Under the pieces are notes generated by a model. The model was not told where the DNA came from and made no database searches. It saw nothing but the letters and a program-made list of their open reading frames with translations. Shown piece by piece: positions 1 through 9,794 of a DNA stretch of 39,098 nt (the stretch's first letter is position 1; each line of letters begins with the position of its first letter). Location of the stretch: contig FTLJ01000577.1 in NCBI GenBank assembly GCA_900155495.1, positions 1 to 39,098 of the forward strand, read 5' to 3'. The position numbers and the translations under genes are program-made. Source of the stretch: Porogramme epimiltina (Eukaryota > Basidiomycota > Agaricomycetes > Polyporales > Polyporaceae).

Positions 1-33
1 GAGATCTTGAGGGCCCTCACCGCCGACGACTAA
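1..33 (+). CDS. Possible 3' end of a gene cut by the window edge
   Basis: The first 33 bases read as an open frame of ten codons (E-I-L-R-A-L-T-A-D-D) followed by TAA. The composition is like a hydrophilic C-terminus, but ten codons are far too few to identify a product, and an open frame this short could be chance. Confidence 0.25.
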   Translation, partial: EILRALTADD

Positions 34-966
34 GGAGAGACGCCCAGAGCTGACCGTATGCACAAGCATAAATCATACACACGCATGGGCGGGGCAGGCA
101 TTAATGTAGTATTTGGGTACGGAAAAACGCGCATATGATATGGTATGTATCTGAAAGCAGCGTGGGGGCAAGGGTGCAGCGACACTAGTAGGTCCTGGAG
201 CGAGAGGACTCACGGAGACGGATGGGCCAATAGACGATATATCTACGACAAAACTGACGGCGAGAAACATATCTTGGAAGGACAAAACCAAAATAACAAA
301 GGAACGCACCTGTTTATGAGAATGCATGACAGACGGACTCTGAGGCCACCTCACTGTCCCGCGCGCCAATGAACCAATCCACCTTCCGACACCGTATGCC
401 CTAGTCAATCATCACTACACAGCTCCGACACCCCTGAGGTAGTGATTTCCGTATATCGACTCATATTGGAGTGATTTGAGGGACTAGATGGGGGGCATGT
501 TGAGGACGCGTGCCACGAGGGCGAACGACAGCTGGCACCGTGCTCGACGCACTTCTTGGAGCACTACAGCCAGTGAGGGCTTGCGTGCGGACGTTCATGA
601 GGGCGTATTAAGGGGGTTTGAAGAGAGAGCAGACGAGGAAGAGGTGCAATGGGCGAGAACGATGCCAGAACGCATTTTTGGAATTGTTTGGATTTTTTGA
701 TTTCTTTTGCGCCGTTGGCGCCTGCGGCAACCTTTTCGGAAGCTGCTGTAATGTAAGGCGCGCATATCAAGAGCTGGGAGGATATACAATAGGAGAGGCG
801 AGAGGAGCATACAATTCGAGCAAGTATATCGAGAACGAAACGCGAATCCGGTCCATGGCAACACTGGGAACAAAGAGACATAGTATGTAAAAGTCCGTCC
901 GAGACACGAAGCGCAGAGCGTCCAAGTCCGAACCGAAGACCTTCCGGTCCGAGAAGTACGGCAACG
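34..966. other. Intergenic stretch with no gene I can support
   Basis: Open frames here (the longest about 144 codons, minus strand) overlap each other, lack protein-like composition and show no recognisable domain. The stretch probably holds the 3' flank of the gene leaving on the left and the 3' untranslated region of the minus-strand gene that ends at 967. I see no RNA gene or clear repeat. Confidence 0.4.
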
Positions 967-2148
967 TCACAAGCTGCGCGCACTGCCAGCAGGCGCACGG
1001 CGAGGAAGAGGGCCAGTAGGCCGCGTCACACCCCGCTTCGCCAGAAGGCGAGCGCTGCGTCGGGGTTGAGGAGCGGCGACCATAGGCTGGGCCATAGATG
1101 GCTGCGGCGCGATGCGCGGCGACCGGCGGCGGGGAGGGGTGATGTGGACGGACGAGGGGGACTCGTCAACGTCGAGGGGGTGGTCGAAGAGGATGCGATG
1201 GATGGTGACTTCTTCGTCGTCTTGTTCGGCTTTGGCGAACGATGAGACGGGGACGAGGATGTCGTCTTCGTCGTCAGAAGTATCCAGGGTGAGGATGTCG
1301 CTGTCGGAGGAGGACTCGGAGGCGGCGTAGTCGGAGGCGGTCCACGGGGGAAGTTCGAAGTCGTTTACGTTGAAGATCGGACCTGTCTCACCAAGGAAGA
1401 GATCGTCAACAGAGGGAATAGGGAAGATCGGAAGAGTCTCAGGGGGTGTGTAAAGCCGCACGAAGATATCATCATTCGAGGAAAAGGATGCGAGGATAGA
1501 CCTAGAGAGCCCAAGAGTGTCATCCAGCGAGACGATGGCCGTAGCGGCAGCGAAGACGAGTTGACCAGCACTGTAGAGAACGCAGACGGAGGTGAAGAGC
1601 ACCAAGCCGAAGACGCACGCGAGACCGAAGAACAGGAAGAGGCAGACGACGCAGACATAGGCGCACAGCTTGCCCAGCGCAGAGAATACCCTAGAAGACA
1701 TACGGTACGAGGCTACAAAAACACGACAGACGGACGACAAGAATATGTCAAAGGCGCGGCAGGACGCAGTAAGAACGCGACGAAGGGAGGCAAGAGAGCG
1801 GTATGCCGAAGTGAACAGCCGACAGACGAAGACGAGGATGCGGCAGACGCGAGCGAGAGAGAGCCAGACGGAGATAATGCAGCGCCAGAGCACAACGAAG
1901 AAGCGGCGAGTGGCGGAGAGGAAGCGATAGATAGTCATAACGGTGTCCACGATAGTGCCGTAGAAGTAGATGCCAGAGATGATGAAAGCCAGAGGATAGA
2001 CGAGGTAAGGGACGACGCATTCCAAAGAGAAGACCATGTTGTTGTCGACCGCGAAGACAGACAGAGCAGGTGTGACACCAGATAGTAGATACCGGACGCA
2101 GTGGGTGATCAAGAAAAGGGAGTAGCGGTACACAATGTAGGAGATCAT
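967..2148 (-). CDS. Hypothetical membrane protein with acidic and basic disordered tail
   Basis: A single uninterrupted frame of 393 codons; I do not recognise the family. The N-terminal half is strongly hydrophobic, with several likely membrane spans: residues about 1-30, 45-70 (around PLAFIISGIYFYG) and 160-205 (around VCLFLFFGLACVFGLVLF). A long Arg/Ser/Val/Phe stretch between them may be amphipathic helices. After about residue 210 the protein becomes soluble: a Pro/acidic segment, a Ser/Asp/Glu cluster (about 275-300), then a basic end with the motif RRSARLLAK. The start ATG follows ccacc, a good eukaryotic context, and a TATA-like box lies about 155 bases upstream. An uninterrupted frame this long in an intron-rich genome is unusual but its composition is not random. 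Whether it is expressed cannot be told from sequence. Confidence 0.5.
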   Translation of the reverse strand: MISYIVYRYSLFLITHCVRYLLSGVTPALSVFAVDNNMVFSLECVVPYLVYPLAFIISGIYFYGTIVDTVMTIYRFLSATRRFFVVLWRCIISVWLSLARVCRILVFVCRLFTSAYRSLASLRRVLTASCRAFDIFLSSVCRVFVASYRMSSRVFSALGKLCAYVCVVCLFLFFGLACVFGLVLFTSVCVLYSAGQLVFAAATAIVSLDDTLGLSRSILASFSSNDDIFVRLYTPPETLPIFPIPSVDDLFLGETGPIFNVNDFELPPWTASDYAASESSSDSDILTLDTSDDEDDILVPVSSFAKAEQDDEEVTIHRILFDHPLDVDESPSSVHITPPRRRSPRIAPQPSMAQPMVAAPQPRRSARLLAKRGVTRPTGPLPRRAPAGSARSL

Positions 2149-2302
2149 GGTGGGGAAGAAGTTGGGGAGGGAGTTTAGGAAGGGGAGGTGATGCGGTGCG
2201 GGTGCGGGTGCAGGCGCAAGGGCGCGGGGTAGCTGAGCGCAAGGCAGAGCAGAGACAACTCGGGGGAGATGTGCTGGGGGTCATGGCGCGCGACCTCAGA
2301 GG

Positions 2303-2310
2303 TTCTTATA
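2303..2310 (-). promoter_or_regulatory. TATA-like box for the membrane-protein gene
   Basis: TATAAGAA on the minus strand, about 155 bases upstream of the ATG at 2148. Position fits a core promoter with a roughly 120-base leader. Only the motif and the spacing support it. Confidence 0.35.
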
Positions 2311-2439
2311 GACCAGCAAGGCGGCATCTCGGCGGGTTGGAGAGTATTTCGGTAGCAGCTTCCTATTGGCCTAAACAATGGTCAGTGAAGAGCTCGCTGA
2401 TGCGGCTGCCTCGATAAGGTAATAAACTCGCCGAATATG

Positions 2440-2503
2440 TCACATCCTCTCTGGCGTCGTAGACGACTAGGTCACATCGTCTTTGGCGTCGCGGACGACG
2501 AGG
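2440..2503. repeat. Imperfect 32-bp direct tandem repeat, two copies
   Basis: Two adjacent 32-base units begin with TCACATC and end with AGG or AGG-like bases; 27 of 32 positions match. The unit contains GGCGTCG followed by GACGA, itself a short near-palindrome. It lies in the gap between the promoter side of the 2148 gene and the 3' end of the DUF1295 gene, away from any coding exon. Confidence 0.6.
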
Positions 2504-2820
2504 TCCTTCCCCGTAACAAATACGCACACATAATACCTTCACAATGTCAACGATTAGCACAGGTTCACAATTTGGCGGGATCACATACAAGTGAGGACGA
2601 AGACCGAAATGTGACCGCGCAGACGTGCTCCGTGGAATCCACCGTGTGGTTTCCACAGCATTCGCATGCACACATGGCATTCGGCGGAACCCCACATACA
2701 CCCGCAACACTCGTGCCAGATTCCAAGGTGAAGCACACTCTATAACACATAAATCCGGATTCAGCCCAGTCCGATAGAATACAAAGCCGCACCGCGGCAC
2801 ACGCGCCTCCACCCTGCCGC

Positions 2821-4327
2821 TCACGCCCCCTGCTCCGGCGTCCACTCATACATCGGCAAGTCGAGCAGCACCGTCCTCTTCACCCACCCCGGCAGCGCGC
2901 GGTACAGCGCGGGCGGCAGCGGGAGCAGGATGGACGTCTGCGCGCGGTACGCCCTGTAGTTCGCCCACGCGCCGTTCGCCGGGCGGCGCTCGTGCGCGTC
3001 GGAGCCGGCCGCGGAGCCGTCCTCGGGGTACGACAGGCGGTAGAACCGCTGCGCGGCGGGTTTCTCGGCCGTGGGGACGCCAGAGCCGAAGACGAGGAGG
3101 CTGGGGAGACCGAGGCGGGTTAGGAGGCAGGGAACGGGCCCGCGGGGGAGGGTGAAGGGAGACGTACACCATGGTGAAGAGCGGTGAAACGAGGGCGCCG
3201 AGTTGAGCCGAGCGGGAGGTGGAGGTGACGGATCCGCTCACGCTCGGTGCGACGGCGAGGGTCCAGATGCCCCACCAGCACATTATTCTTTGGCGGCCGA
3301 TTAGTAGGTCACCCGCAGGTGGAGGAATGGACACTTACTCGCCAAAGTACGGAGGGTGACGGGACCACCCCCAGATACCAACCTGAGATAGGAAAGTAAG
3401 GTAAGCCCCTCTTCGATCATGACAGTCGGAAGAGACGTACGTCTATCGGTTTATCCTTCGGCGCACCGGCAGCCTTAGCACGGTACTTCTGCAAGTCCGC
3501 TATTGACTCTAGAAGCCAGCCGATCACCCATATGATGACTCCTAGAACGTCGCTGGCGGTCCCAAAGGACGGCTCTCGGCCGCCCGAGACATTGGGCGAG
3601 TTGAGGATAATCACGGGGAGGGAGACGACCCAAACCCAAAGTATCTGGCCTGGAATTCTGTCAGTATCCAGGGTATAGGGGTGTAACGGATGAAAACGAT
3701 GCTCACCGACCCAGAAGCCTGTTGAATAGCGTTCGGCCTTTCAGTAGTGCACGACAGTGTTGGAGCAACCGGAAGGCTCACCGAAGAACTTGAAGAAGTG
3801 GGATCGAATATCGTCAAAGCGGGTATCACTCCCGGTTTTCAGTACGCGGAAGAGGAGAAATCCTTGACAAGCCACTACGTCAGCCATGCATGAAGGTCGC
3901 TTACGTTCACAGTCGCTCTCACCGGCAAGTCGGGCGGCCCAGATCATGACGAACACGCTGGTGACAATGTTCCTTGCGGAGAAGTTTTGCCCCAACAGGA
4001 GCGTGAGAAGGGCTTAAGGCACGGTCATGAGTGTATTTAATCGCGTTATACGGGCCATGCATACCAAGGATGAAGAAGTTCGACCCTGAAATACAGCTTC
4101 TTAAGCCGCTAGTTGGCAAGTATGAGTGCAGAAACGACGAACCTCCCGTGAAGTCCGTGATCTTGTCAAACTTTGGCCACGTCAGCAAGAGTATGAGAGG
4201 TATATACGATCCTCGCTGGTACCTGGAGTGTCCATGCTATTGCAAACCCTAGCATTTGGTACCCGACTGTGACGAGTAGGGTGATGGCAAGGTAGAAATT
4301 ATCGAGGACATGCACCGGTGCAGCCAT
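2821..4327 (-). CDS. DUF1295 / steroid 5-alpha-reductase-like membrane protein
   Basis: About ten exons. Exon 1 (ATG at 4327) gives MAAPVHVLDNFYLAITLLVT; further exons give ITDFTGG-SNFFIL, ALLTLLLGQNFSARNIVTSV, FLLFRVLKTGSDTRFDDIRS, then FWVGQILWVWVVSLPVIILN. The diagnostic C-terminal part follows: WLLESIADLQKYRAKA, the block GIWGWSRHPPYFGE around 3335-3380, and GVPTAEKP before the end YEWTPEQGA. The order (E..AD.QK, then W..SRHP.YFGE) is that of DUF1295 proteins, a branch of the steroid 5-alpha-reductase C-terminal superfamily. These are multi-span membrane enzymes presumed to reduce or modify lipid double bonds with NADPH; the substrate of fungal members is unknown to me. The protein looks full length and intact, with all splice sites GT-AG. 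It is divergent from the hydrolase at 4748, sharing about 420 bases of upstream DNA. Confidence 0.88.
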
Positions 4328-4390
4328 CTCGGGGTTTAGAGTAAGCGTGAGGGCAAGAAAGAGTGTGGGCTGTGCTGGTGGGATGCTGGG

Positions 4391-4397
4391 CTTTATA
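4391..4397 (-). promoter_or_regulatory. TATA box for the DUF1295 gene
   Basis: TATAAAG on the minus strand, 64 bases upstream of the ATG at 4327, implying a leader of roughly 30-40 bases. It sits in the region shared with the divergent hydrolase gene. Confidence 0.5.
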
Positions 4398-4747
4398 GGA
4401 CAGGCGCATCAGCAGCCGGCTGCCGCGGAAACCATCGAGGAACCTGGCAGTTGACGTTGTGTGACGCCAGCCCCGCAGATGATCGCAGGTTGTGATCGAG
4501 ATGGATCACGTGGGAGCTGTTGCTCCCTGTTGACGTTGTGGCTGCCGCTGCGGCACCACCCGTTCTGACGTCAGGGCTTGGGAGAGACGATATCTTTGCC
4601 AGTCCAGACTCCAGACCGTCCGCCATGCAGTCCAGTCTCACCACTTCTTGCTCTTTCTCTCCTCGACGCTCGTGCCGCATACCACAGTCGCTAGCTACCC
4701 TTTCCAAGCTCTCGCATACAGTAACCCGGACACCCCTCTCCTCCGCC

Positions 4748-6587
4748 ATGCCGCCTCAGCAACGTCTCGCGTACCAGGACGACATGCCCTACGCTAGGGA
4801 ACCTCTCAAGTCCATCTACGTCTGCCAACGCCTCTTTACGACTCTCGTCATGGCGGCGTGGTGGGCACTCTACTACAGCATACTTCCCCGCCGGTACCGT
4901 CCGCGCCCATCATGGTCTGTCAAGTGCTGCATCTCCGTCAACTTCACCCGCCGTGTTTACAAGGTCACTGAACTCGCTGGGGTAACCTGGGGTGTCCGCA
5001 ACCCAGACAAGCCCTGCGAAAACAGCACGCTCAAGCATACACGCTTCGAGTGGGTCGAACCTCTTCCTGAGCGATACCGTTCTGGAATCATCGCCGACCC
5101 TCAAGTCCCGTTCAAGCGCGTAGGCTGCTTCGTTTGGCCGAAGGAGCGTCCAAAAAGTGAGTGCGCCGGCCATCTCTCCTGTTCAAAAGTTCAACGTTCC
5201 AAAAGTAGTCCCGACTTGCCCAGCAGACAAGGGTTCGCGGACCAACTCCAATGACATACTCATGTCCGCCGGGGAGCTTGAGGCAACTGCAGGAAATGTT
5301 CCCCTCATAGGCATTTTCCTCCATGGCGGAGGTTACTGTCATATGTCTGCACACGAGAAGGCGGGAACATCGAAGATACCCGCTCGGCTGATGAAGGTAT
5401 GCTCTAGAGTTGTCTTGACGCGGTCACCTGCTCACTTTCGGGCGGGCCCCAGGATAAAGCTTTCACCGAGATATACGCCGTCGAGTACCGTCTCCTTCAG
5501 CACGCCCCATTCCCCGCCGCCGTGCAAGATGCAGCTGCTGTTTATGCGCACATAGTCCAACGGCACCGCGAACACGTCGCGAAGGCGGCTTCTAGCTCCA
5601 ACACGATTGACGAAACGGAAGATGAGGAGTCCGGGACGAAGGCTGCTAAAGTGATTGTGGACTACCTGGGGGTTGAAAGCAACGACTATAGGCAGCAGAT
5701 GAAGAATAAGAGGGAAAATGATGAGATACACACACGCATCGCAGAGGAGTCAGCACGCCTAGGATGCAAGATTGTTCTCATAGGTGACAGTGCTGGGGGA
5801 AACCTCGTCCTCGCGCTCGCCCGTTGGATACGTGACGAGGGTCTTCTACCACCTCCCCACGGCTTGCTCCTGCTTTCACCGTCCTGTGACCCTTGTGAGT
5901 GTTACGCGGTGATTCTATCCAATCCCCGCTGACTTGTCACCAACAGCCCACGCATTCCCCGAGACACCTTCCTCATACATTCCTCGCCCCCACGGCGACA
6001 CAGACTACCTGGTCGACACACCCGAACCCCGCGCGCTCCTCCAAAGCACTTTTCTCGGCCACAACCCGATCGAGACCATGCACAGCCCGTACGTGAGCCC
6101 TGCGTCGATGCGCGTGCTCACCGCGTTCTACGGCGACGCGTTCGCGTCCTCGGTCGCGGACCTCACCATCGCGCAGCTCGACGACTCGCACCGCGAGTAC
6201 CTGCGCACCATGTCCTCCGCGCCCGCGACGCCCGTGCCCTCGACCCCCGTCCTCGGCCACGCCGTCCCCTCCTTCGTCGGCCCCGCATCCACGGACGGCG
6301 CGCCGCTCGCGCGGAGCCCGACGTCGCTCGCGCGCCCGGTGATCGCGTCGCCGCGCGGGCTGAGCCTCTTCTCCGAGTTCCCGAGGGTGTGCGTCGTGCT
6401 CGGGGACGCGGAGCGGCTCGAGCGCGAGGTGATGAAGCTCGTGGGCGCGATGGAGCGTGACGGCGTGGCGGTGCGCACGGTGTGGGTGCGCGACGCGCCG
6501 CACGACGTGCTCATGCTGGGCTGGTGGGACGAGCGCGTGCGCGATGGGGTGTGGGCGCAGGTCGAGGCGTGGGTCGCGCAGGTGTGA
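4748..6587 (+). CDS. Alpha/beta hydrolase, HSL (fold-3) type
   Basis: Four exons: 4748-5156, about 5224-5396, 5453-5894 and 5947-6587. The family hydrolyses ester bonds of lipids or small esters. The oxyanion motif HGGGY is at 5322-5336, the nucleophile elbow GDSAGG at 5783-5800, the probable acid in VVLGDAERL, and the catalytic His in DAPHDVLML (codon 6501-6503), so the triad is complete. Residues about 25-50 (LFTTLVMAAWWALYYSIL) form one membrane anchor, as in many fungal homologues, so the enzyme is probably bound to the endoplasmic reticulum. Two inserts are unusual: an acidic/basic linker before the nucleophile (around TIDETEDEES) and a low-complexity Ala/Pro/Ser linker (around MSSAPATPVPSTPVL) before the last strand. 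The frame stays open upstream to 4520, but MPPQQRLAYQDD is the natural start. A broken copy of its 3' end lies at 9795-10494. Confidence 0.9.
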
Positions 6588-8501
6588 GTACTAGTGGTTC
6601 GGGGGACGTTGTACGATAGATGCTTTGTCGCCCTAGAGCGATGTTAAATGGACGCGGTTGAGTTCACGCATCCGTGTACTTGTTGTGCTAGTTGGACGCT
6701 TCCGCGGTGTTGTATGTTAGTCATGTTTCCAATGTATGCTGATCCTATCGGTCTGGGATGGCACACAAACAGAATTCGGCAGCCGCAGCCGCAGCGGTCA
6801 GAGACCAGACGATGCATTCGAAACCGTTACGGGGCGCGCCACCCGCAGGGAATGTCCGGACACAATCACAGGCAAAGCCTCGCGCCTGGTACGACTACAA
6901 TAGGCAAAACTGTTCACACGATACGGGAGCACGAGGACGAAGGGGGAGATACAAGGTGGAGATGAGGACGAGACGTCATGATGGAGACGGAGATGAGGAC
7001 GAACGGGTCTGCGGGAAAGACGGGGACGCAGGGCGCGCAGGGCACTGCGCAGGGCACGCAGGGAGGCTAGGGTGAGGTGCCAGTGAGAGGAAGACGAGCC
7101 TGTACATCCGATCGACTGATTTATTATAGAGGCGCTGGCAGGCACGAACTCACTCACTGCATCCCGCCCACCGTCGGGGCCTGGGAGAGAAGAATCCGGC
7201 TCACGTGCTACGCTCTCTCGCCGGCAAGAATTTCTAGCATCTATTGCCTCTCCAGATATCAATGTCCCTTTCGGCCGCGATACTATATAGTTCTTACCAC
7301 CACAATACAAGCTTACCGCACCGTTAGGTTTGTTAGGGTTACGGTTGAGTGTCAGGGGTTAGGTATTAGGTATTAGGGATTAGAAGTGGCGAGTTAGAGA
7401 TTAGGATTGTTGGTCAGGGTGTCTCGTGGGGTTTTCTCTCTCCCTCGGGTTCCCCTTTATGTGTTGTGAATTGTGTGCCAGAAGTGCCACTCTTCGTGAA
7501 TGGTAAATACTACTATCGTCGGGGGGTTCTTGACTTTTATCAAAATGTCAAGAACCCCCGTGGCAATGTTTTGAGCTGGGTAATAAACCTGGAGAAAAAT
7601 CTGTGTCACTTTATGCAACATTCGTATGCGCTATAGACGGTCTTTGAAGGGGAGAAGTGAAAGGGCGTAGTACAGTGGCCGAAGAGAATGTTATACACCC
7701 GCTAGCCCTTTAGCGCCTGCCCAGATCCTGAGTCACTCACCTTGGGAACTCGGGCGGTTTTTGGCTGGACACACCTTACATGGCAATATGAGCTATACAG
7801 TACATGCCGATTTACGAGGAACCGGTGGAAGAGTGAAGGACGGACAGAAGGTGGAATGGGACCCCCTCGGCCATCCGAAAGTTAAGACTCCGCCGTCGTC
7901 GTGCCCCACGGCGCTTTTTGCGTAGTGGGAGATGACAATGTTAGCGCTCAAATTCATATCCGGAACGAAGATGCCGCGTCGGACTTTTACATTGCCGAAC
8001 TTCCCGCACGCATCAAATTATCAAGAACTACCTCTCCTGAGAGAAAAATATTCATAGGCCTCGATACCCTCCCTTAAAAATCGTCAAACTTGGAAATGAT
8101 GAAGACATGAGTTTGCATCACAACTCTCGAAAAGTTGGGGATACGGCGAGCGAATACAAGGGAAGCACAGGCCCCCCGATGATATGGGTCGTCCCCGCGG
8201 TACAACAAGTGGAGGATTCTAGCCGCACCGTCAATGTGCTATCACGTGCTCGTGAGAGTCTCGCAGAATCTCCGAGAATCATTCTCTCCCAGGCTCACCT
8301 CATCTTCGGGCCCTTGTATCTTCTTCCTCCTTACTTCCTCCGCTTCCCACGATGAAGCCACCCCCCAAACCTGTAAAACGCTTGAACGCTGCACTGGCTC
8401 CGGTCATGGCCCGCTTCTTTAATCCGTCTGAACGACATCGAGACAGACGTGCCAGGCCCTTTCTCCGCGAGGTGGCCTCGCTGTCCTTCCCGCAACAATG
8501 G
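6588..8501. other. Long intergenic stretch; 3' flank of hydrolase, duplicated segment, hairpin and TTAGG-like tract
   Basis: No gene supported. The first part (to about 7080) is similar in patches to 10495-11080, showing that the duplication of the hydrolase end includes its downstream flank. From 6960 to 7075 the strand is purine-rich. A short tract of imperfect TTAGGG-like words is at about 7320-7400, and a strong inverted repeat lies at 7522-7559. Open frames in the interval are short and lack protein-like composition. Confidence 0.5.
7522..7559. repeat. Perfect 13-bp inverted repeat (hairpin)
   Basis: The arms GGGGGTTCTTGAC and GTCAAGAACCCCC match at all 13 positions around a 12-base centre that can itself partly pair (TTTT with AAAA). 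It lies in intergenic DNA about 930 bases after the hydrolase stop. Arms of this length are unlikely by chance. It could be a small transposon relic, a structured RNA element or a protein-binding palindrome; nothing nearby decides. Confidence 0.7.
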
Positions 8502-8508
8502 TATATAA
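8502..8508 (+). promoter_or_regulatory. TATA box of the four-exon orphan gene
   Basis: TATATAA preceded by GG and followed by GC, 169 bases upstream of the ATG at 8677. The bases between are pyrimidine-rich, as in many fungal leaders. Confidence 0.55.
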
Positions 8509-8676
8509 GCTGCCCGTCCTACCCTCGTTTGCATCATCTTGCTCGTTCTCCTCCCATTCCCAAACACCCACGTCCTGCCTTTCCCTGTGTATTAGATTCT
8601 GATACCCCGCGGCGCGTCCCCGCTAACCACCGCTTCCTTACCCGTCGCCTCCGCCGCTATCGATCCCCGCTCGCGC

Positions 8677-9377
8677 ATGATGGATACCATTGCCATTGCC
8701 AACGACCACTCTCATTCCCATCTTTCAGAAGCTCATGCTTCGCAGACGGTAAGTAGAGAACTCGTACATAGCATTAAGCAGTAGTTACTAACCAGCTTGT
8801 CTTGTAATACAGACATATGTGGACGTGCAATTAGTACCTTACCACAAGGGACAACCTAGCAGATACCGCAACGACGTCGTTAATTTCGTACCCAAGGATG
8901 GCACCACGGGCGTTCCGGTATCCGCGACCTTGATTGGTCATCTGGCCACTATATTGATGGACCAGGATTCACCCGCCGCATTACCGCACGACGTCTCAAC
9001 TAAACTGTGGCTTCGAATCCAGGTAAGGTGCTCCTCTCCTTGTGTCGGGCTGGCGACTCTTAACACCATCTGCCTCCTAGTTACTCGATTACCACCCTCA
9101 CAGTAAATGTATTGTTGTCAGGCGATGCACCGCCAAGGCTCAGCCCGTCGCACTCAAGGTGCTAGTGAAGAAGGTCATAGATGAGGTGATATGCGCCACA
9201 GTGAGTGCAATCCCTGTCTGTGCTGGATACATGAATAATAAGAATTTAAATCTCGAGCAGGCTGTTCATCGCGTTCAGGAAGGTCGCCCACCCGTCAGAC
9301 ACCAGGATCTGATTCTTTGCGGGCTCCGCCGTATCGGCAAGGGGTCTTGGGTTCCTGTATTGAAAGTTCGTCTTTAG
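8677..9377 (+). CDS. Orphan protein of about 172 residues, four exons
   Basis: Exons 8677-8748, 8813-9022, 9081-9200 and 9261-9377 join in phase 0 at every junction, with GT-AG introns of 58-64 bases. This regularity supports a real gene even though I do not recognise the product. The protein begins MMDTIAIANDHSHSHLSEAH and is soluble, with no signal peptide or membrane span. The middle has a mixed helix/strand composition (TYVDVQLVPYHKGQPSRY, NFVPKDGTTGVPVSATLIGH), and the last exon ends GSWVPVLKVRL. No catalytic motif or zinc-ligand pattern is evident. The upstream ATG pair (MM) makes the exact first residue uncertain by one codon. It lies between the hydrolase and its broken copy, so it may have been there before the duplication or carried in with it. 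Confidence 0.6.
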
Positions 9378-9418
9378 TAGGGATGACGTGAGGCTGAAAG
9401 CGGCGACCGACATCCGGG

Positions 9419-9437
9419 CGATGTTCGGCGAACATCG
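9419..9437. repeat. 9-bp perfect inverted repeat in the 3' flank
   Basis: CGATGTTCG and CGAACATCG are separated by one base, 41 bases after the stop of the orphan gene. It could fold as a tight hairpin in the 3' untranslated region or bind a dimeric protein. Confidence 0.5.
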
Positions 9438-9794
9438 GGAGGGTGCTATGTAGATTTCACGTTTACCTCGCATACATGATCGCTGTTGATGATTCTACAT
9501 GACAATACAATACCCCGCACCTGGCTTAGGGGAAGTTCGTCCAATCTGGTACCCTAACGGCGATCCTGGTTTGCTCATGAACCGCATTTCTTTTCCTGCA
9601 CTCGTTCTTACCTCCATCTGTTCTGCCGCCATCTTTTGCCCCCGGCTACCCGTGCGTCTTGACAACCGTGCATGCGCGAACAGCTCCAGCGGGCCATACA
9701 ACGATTCCAGTTGGCGGGCGGAGGCGTGCACCAGCACGACATGAGCTGCCAGCGCACAGAGAGCATGTGCGTGGGAGGAGTACGGGAACATCAC

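Noticed and set aside
4520..4747. Upstream extension of the hydrolase to an ATG-like start at 4520
   Set aside because: The added residues are low in complexity and precede the membrane anchor; MPPQQRLAYQDD fits the family start better.
5973..6514. Long minus-strand frames opposite the hydrolase last exon
   Set aside because: Shadows caused by high GC at third positions; composition is almost only Arg, Ala, Gly, His and Val, or Ser, Thr and Arg.
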